Shown here in pieces: positions 6,447 to 8,680 of a stretch of 8,680 nt of DNA. The stretch's first letter is position 1; every line of letters starts with the position of its first letter. The stretch spans positions 1-8,680 of the forward strand of contig CAJVXD010000034.1 of the NCBI GenBank assembly GCA_913009675.1, read 5' to 3'. This DNA is from an uncultured bacterium (lineage in GTDB: Bacteria > Omnitrophota > Gorgyraeia > Gorgyraeales > Gorgyraeaceae). Made by a program: the position numbers and the translations under genes. The notes beneath the pieces are model-generated. The model had not been told where the DNA came from. It searched no databases and saw only the letters and a list, made by a program, of their open reading frames with translations.

Positions 6447-7031
6447 TCAACGCCTGAATTCACTCAGCTTCTCCCACCAGTCATTGAGATCCGTCTTCTT
6501 CGTAAGCCGCCAGAGTCTTTTAGAGCTTTTTGTCTTAAGAAACCTGGGTGCCTTTTTCATAAACCTGCCTGCCGCCTTGAACCCATGTTCTTTATATTCC
6601 TTTGCCTGTATAAGACATTCCAAGATATCAGCGTCTCTTGCGATAATGCTCTCCTTGGATCGCTGTCTGGTGTATTCTGCATGGATACCTGATAATTCAT
6701 CTTTGATATTGCCGGGCAAAAGACTTACCTGTTCTTTGAATGCCTTCTTCTCTGCTTTGGTCGATTCTATATATCGTTGTGACATCTTGTGAAGGTCGTT
6801 TATACGTGCCTCATGGATATCATTAAAAAGCGTCATCAGTAAAACTCTGTAGGGGGTAACCTTTTCCATCCTGGCCAGGATATAACCTATAACCGCACAC
6901 CTGAAACTATGGTCGGCAACTGTCTCGGCTCCCGTAATCCCCAGGACCCACCAACCTGAACGCTGAACACGTTTAAGCATGCCTGCCTCAACTATAAAAT
7001 TAACTAAACTGACATCGGCCTTTTTAGTCAT
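6447..7031 (-). CDS. HD-domain phosphohydrolase homologue with HD changed to ND
   Basis: The protein resembles the YfbR/HDDC2-like group of HD proteins, which remove phosphate from deoxynucleoside monophosphates using a divalent metal. ETVADHSFR (36-44) supplies the first His (His41). LLMTLFNDIHEARINDL (64-80) corresponds to the HDxxE motif, and ARDADILECLIQAKEY supplies the distal Asp. The central motif reads Asn70-Asp71 instead of His-Asp; the codon is AAT, one base from CAT. The following HEAR and the downstream Asp79 are kept. At 194 residues it is normal length, with a basic C-terminal tail ending in WWEKLSEFRR. It starts 11 bases after the rlmB stop with a poor ribosome-binding site, consistent with operon membership. 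The substrate is unknown, and loss of the His may weaken or abolish metal-dependent activity. Confidence 0.8.
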   Translation of the reverse strand: MTKKADVSLVNFIVEAGMLKRVQRSGWWVLGITGAETVADHSFRCAVIGYILARMEKVTPYRVLLMTLFNDIHEARINDLHKMSQRYIESTKAEKKAFKEQVSLLPGNIKDELSGIHAEYTRQRSKESIIARDADILECLIQAKEYKEHGFKAAGRFMKKAPRFLKTKSSKRLWRLTKKTDLNDWWEKLSEFRR

Positions 7032-7042
7032 ATAATCTTTTT

Positions 7043-7762
7043 TTAAACCAATGGTCTCTGCCTGGCTATCTCATGACAGAAGATAGCACAAGCCATAGCA
7101 ACATTAAGAGAAAGAGACGTGCCTTCCATAGGCAGGGAAACCTTCATCTCAAGGTGTTTGTCTATCCCGTGTCTTATGCCTTTACCCTCCGAACCAAGAA
7201 CCAGACAGATAGGGAAAGGCAGACTTACCTTGTTTAGATTCTCCCCGCCTTCAACCGCGGCCCCTATAATCCAGTAATCTGCTTTCTTTGCCTGTATCAG
7301 GCTGCTGGACATATTAGTAACCATTGCAACGGGAACGAAGTTTTCACCGCCTGATGCAACATGCATGACAGCATCGGTAACTGCGCAGGAGCGGTGTCGC
7401 GGTATAACAATAGCAAGGCCCCCGAAACAGGCGGCAATTCGTATTATCGAACCAAGATTATGAGGATCATTTATGTTATCCAGAAAGATAAAGGATGGTT
7501 TTTTATTGGGGGGCTTATTCAATAATTCCTCGAAATCGGCATACTTAAAATCATCCACCTCGGCAACAATCCCCTGCAGCCTGTCTGCCCGCTTGATCCT
7601 GGTGAGTTGTTTTTCGCTAACACGTTCCAGGGGGATCCGGGAAGATTTCATCAGATTCAATATATATGGTCCATTAAAATTATACTGTAGAAATATCTTC
7701 TTTATGCTTTTGGGATTGACCTTAAGTCGTTCCAGGATAGAATTTTTACCGTATAGATACAT
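7043..7762 (-). CDS. rlmB: 23S rRNA (guanosine-2'-O-)-methyltransferase RlmB, SpoU/TrmH family
   Basis: RlmB-type enzymes use S-adenosylmethionine to methylate the ribose of a guanosine in domain V of 23S rRNA. The N-terminal SpoU substrate-binding domain spans about 2-73, beginning MYLYGKNSILERL and including RLQGIVAEV. The SPOUT knot domain has motif 1 with Asn102, Gly104 and Arg108 in NDPHNLGSIIR, motif 2 VLGSEGKGIR (188-197), and motif 3 LPMEGTSLSLNVAMACAIF (210-228). The length of 239 residues is typical. The Shine-Dalgarno sequence AAAGGAAG sits a few bases before the ATG. It is the first gene of a four-gene - strand unit. Other TrmH-family rRNA or tRNA targets cannot be fully excluded, but the domain arrangement favours RlmB. 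Confidence 0.9.
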   Translation of the reverse strand: MYLYGKNSILERLKVNPKSIKKIFLQYNFNGPYILNLMKSSRIPLERVSEKQLTRIKRADRLQGIVAEVDDFKYADFEELLNKPPNKKPSFIFLDNINDPHNLGSIIRIAACFGGLAIVIPRHRSCAVTDAVMHVASGGENFVPVAMVTNMSSSLIQAKKADYWIIGAAVEGGENLNKVSLPFPICLVLGSEGKGIRHGIDKHLEMKVSLPMEGTSLSLNVAMACAIFCHEIARQRPLV

Positions 7763-7787
7763 CTGCTTCCTTTTGTTATTTATTAAA

Positions 7788-7798
7788 ATTATATAGCA
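7788..7798 (-). promoter_or_regulatory. Probable promoter of the rlmB operon
   Basis: Read on the - strand the bases are TGCTATATAAT. They contain TATAAT (7788-7793) and, in an alternative register, TGC followed by TATATA as an extended -10. The -35 region is not recognisable. Initiation would fall about 20 bases before the rlmB ATG, and the Shine-Dalgarno sequence lies within that leader. Confidence 0.5.
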
Positions 7799-7912
7799 TA
7801 TCTACTGGAAATAGAAGAAAAAAGTTTAATCTTTATAGAGACCCGGATAAAACTCCACAAAAGGAATACAACGAGAAGGGATTTTGTTCATCTCGGCAGT
7901 GCTTTTATTTTC

Positions 7913-8272
7913 CTACTTGCTCTTACCCCTTACTTTTATTCCCGCAGTCCTTAATTGGTCGGTTCTTTTCTTTGAACACTCCATACACAAAAATTTAGGC
8001 TCAGATCCCCTCCTATCATAATTAGGTGCCAATACCAGTCTCCAGAGACTTGTCTCTTTTCCGCAGGCATCGCATATACCCTTTTCCTTAAAATGCCACA
8101 TCTCAACCGCCCTCGAAGTAAATATAAATCTATCTACCCAGAAAAATATGCTACCGCCGATTAGATTGGCCATTACGGTCTGCCACAATCCCGCCCCTAA
8201 ATTTCTAAGGACCAACCAGAGTATGGGGGTACTTAACTGCCATCTTATCAAATACAATAGGAATCTTTTCAT
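7913..8272 (-). CDS. Small uncharacterised protein: two membrane segments plus a four-cysteine zinc ribbon
   Basis: I do not recognise a characterised family. The first half holds two hydrophobic segments, about residues 4-22 (after MKRF) and 28-51, carrying RWQLSTPIL and ANLIGGSIFFWVDRFIF. This suggests a hairpin in the inner membrane, perhaps distantly like GtrA-type or other small multi-pass proteins. The second half has Cys67-x2-Cys70 and Cys96-x2-Cys99, a treble-cysteine-pair arrangement expected to bind one zinc, and then a basic tail (KKRTDQLRTAGIKVRGKSK). At 119 residues it appears complete, with Met at a clear hydrophobic start. There is no good Shine-Dalgarno sequence; the - strand TATAAT at 8284-8289 lies very close to the start. 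It is separated from rlmB by 150 bases and probably transcribed independently. A real protein is likely; its function is not inferable. Confidence 0.75.
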   Translation of the reverse strand: MKRFLLYLIRWQLSTPILWLVLRNLGAGLWQTVMANLIGGSIFFWVDRFIFTSRAVEMWHFKEKGICDACGKETSLWRLVLAPNYDRRGSEPKFLCMECSKKRTDQLRTAGIKVRGKSK

Positions 8273-8283
8273 ATCGATTAGCT

Positions 8284-8289
8284 ATTATA
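8284..8289 (-). promoter_or_regulatory. Possible -10 element for the membrane/zinc-ribbon gene
   Basis: TATAAT on the - strand lies about 11 bases upstream of the ATG at 8272. That would place the transcript start almost at the start codon, agreeing with the missing Shine-Dalgarno sequence only if the mRNA is nearly leaderless. The area is A+T-rich, so a chance match is quite possible. Confidence 0.25.
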
Positions 8290-8377
8290 TAAAAATTATT
8301 TTATACATGATGACACTACCATAATCCAATCTAGACAAGTCCTAAATGGCAGGGTTATACTGGCGGTGTGTATACTG

Positions 8378-8428
8378 CTTTGTTCGAACTCACTTCAAGG
8401 GTTCCCTTGAAGCAAAGTCCCTGTAGGG
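8378..8428. repeat. Inverted repeats in a hairpin-rich non-coding stretch
   Basis: CTTCAAGGG (8393-8401) and CCCTTGAAG (8404-8412) are perfect nine-base arms around a two-base centre. CTTTG (8378-8382) can pair with CAAAG (8413-8417) to lengthen the stem across an internal loop. Directly after it, CCCT (8419-8422) and AGGG (8425-8428) form a second small palindrome. No open frame here looks like a protein, and the stretch from about 8273 to 8535 holds nothing else I can name. It could be a dispersed intergenic repeat unit. Confidence 0.55.
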
Positions 8429-8535
8429 GATTAAGCCCAATCCGCGCCAGCTCAGCAAGCCCCGCCCAGCCAACCTCGCAAGGGAAATACAGTGTTTATA
8501 GGGGGTGGGGCGTTGCGTTCTCGCCATCAACGTCA

Positions 8536-8601
8536 AGATCGGAAGAGCACACGTCTGAACTCCAGTCACACTGATATATCTCGTATGCCGTCTTCTGCTT
8601 G
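8536..8601 (+). other. Illumina TruSeq adapter, index and P7 end (library contamination)
   Basis: AGATCGGAAGAGC at 8536-8548 begins the standard TruSeq index adapter, which continues unbroken through CTCCAGTCAC to 8569. An eight-base index segment ACTGATAT (8570-8577) follows, agreeing with my memory of TruSeq index 25 (ACTGAT then AT). Then comes the constant ATCTCGTATGCC...TGCTTG ending at 8601. This is not biological sequence. It shows that a read ran through a short insert into the adapter and was assembled untrimmed. Confidence 0.99.
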
Positions 8602-8680
8602 AAAAAAAAAAACAACCCACACACCCCCCCCCCCCCCCACACCACCCCCCCCCCACCCCTCCCTCCCTTCCCGCCCCCCC
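8602..8680 (+). other. Poly-A and C-rich read-through after the adapter
   Basis: Eleven A residues (8602-8612) directly follow the adapter end. A stretch made almost wholly of C with scattered A and T runs to the window end. This is the usual low-quality output when sequencing runs past the end of an adapter-ligated molecule. It should be trimmed. Confidence 0.96.

Noticed and set aside
8380..8400. GTTCGAAC resembling the T-loop of a tRNA
   Set aside because: The flanking bases do not form a five-base-pair T-stem and no acceptor, D or anticodon arm can be built around it.
8368..8574. + strand frame of 68 codons near the right end
   Set aside because: Its last part is translated adapter and the rest overlaps palindromic non-coding DNA; no homologous motif is visible.
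8602..8680. Poly-A followed by C-rich tract as a possible natural poly-A tail or simple repeat
   Set aside because: It directly follows the exact end of the flow-cell adapter, so it is sequencing read-through rather than genomic repeat.
1..8680. CRISPR array, transposase, toxin-antitoxin or phage-type defence genes
   Set aside because: I looked for regularly spaced repeats, transposase motifs with terminal repeats, and known defence motifs on both strands and found none.

Overview
The window reads as a metagenomic contig assembled from unlike pieces, and it contains sequencing-library sequence. Three compositional blocks are visible. Bases 1 to about 1423 are very G+C-rich, with almost all third positions G or C. 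They hold the 3' part of a dimethylglycine/sarcosine dehydrogenase-type flavoenzyme gene typical of Alphaproteobacteria. From about 1444 to about 8340 the DNA is much more A+T-rich and uses a different codon style. Its gene content would suit an anaerobic, Gram-negative-like candidate phylum (Omnitrophota would fit, but this is inference from style, not proof). From 8536 to the end is Illumina TruSeq adapter, index and flow-cell sequence, followed by poly-A and low-complexity C-rich read-through.

Layout of the A+T-rich block: the C-terminal part of a GHMP-family (fucokinase-like) sugar kinase, whose 5' end is lost at the join; a structured intergenic stretch with an intrinsic terminator; a stand-alone slipin (SPFH/band 7) gene with an extended -10 promoter; a CspA-family cold-shock gene whose strong promoter lies upstream of a terminator-like hairpin; and a plsC-like acyltransferase gene. 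All of these are on the + strand. Facing them on the - strand is a compact four-gene unit read from 7762 down to 4888: rlmB (23S rRNA 2'-O-methyltransferase), an HD-domain phosphohydrolase homologue with the diagnostic HD changed to ND, a divergent polysaccharide deacetylase (YibQ-like), and a LysM plus amidase_2 lipoprotein. Further right, also on the - strand, is a small protein with two membrane segments and a four-cysteine zinc ribbon. Then comes a hairpin-rich, apparently non-coding stretch before the adapter.

Working together: the last two genes of the - strand unit act on polysaccharide or peptidoglycan in the envelope, and PlsC and the slipin act at the membrane, so envelope maintenance is the main theme. 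The csp and rlmB genes are RNA-related housekeeping genes. I see no convincing new defence, mobile or biosynthetic system. The strongest observations are the chimeric join near 1424-1450 and the unremoved adapter at the right end. The most biologically interesting are the csp leader arrangement, the ND variant of the HD protein, the membrane/zinc-ribbon protein and two structured intergenic regions.
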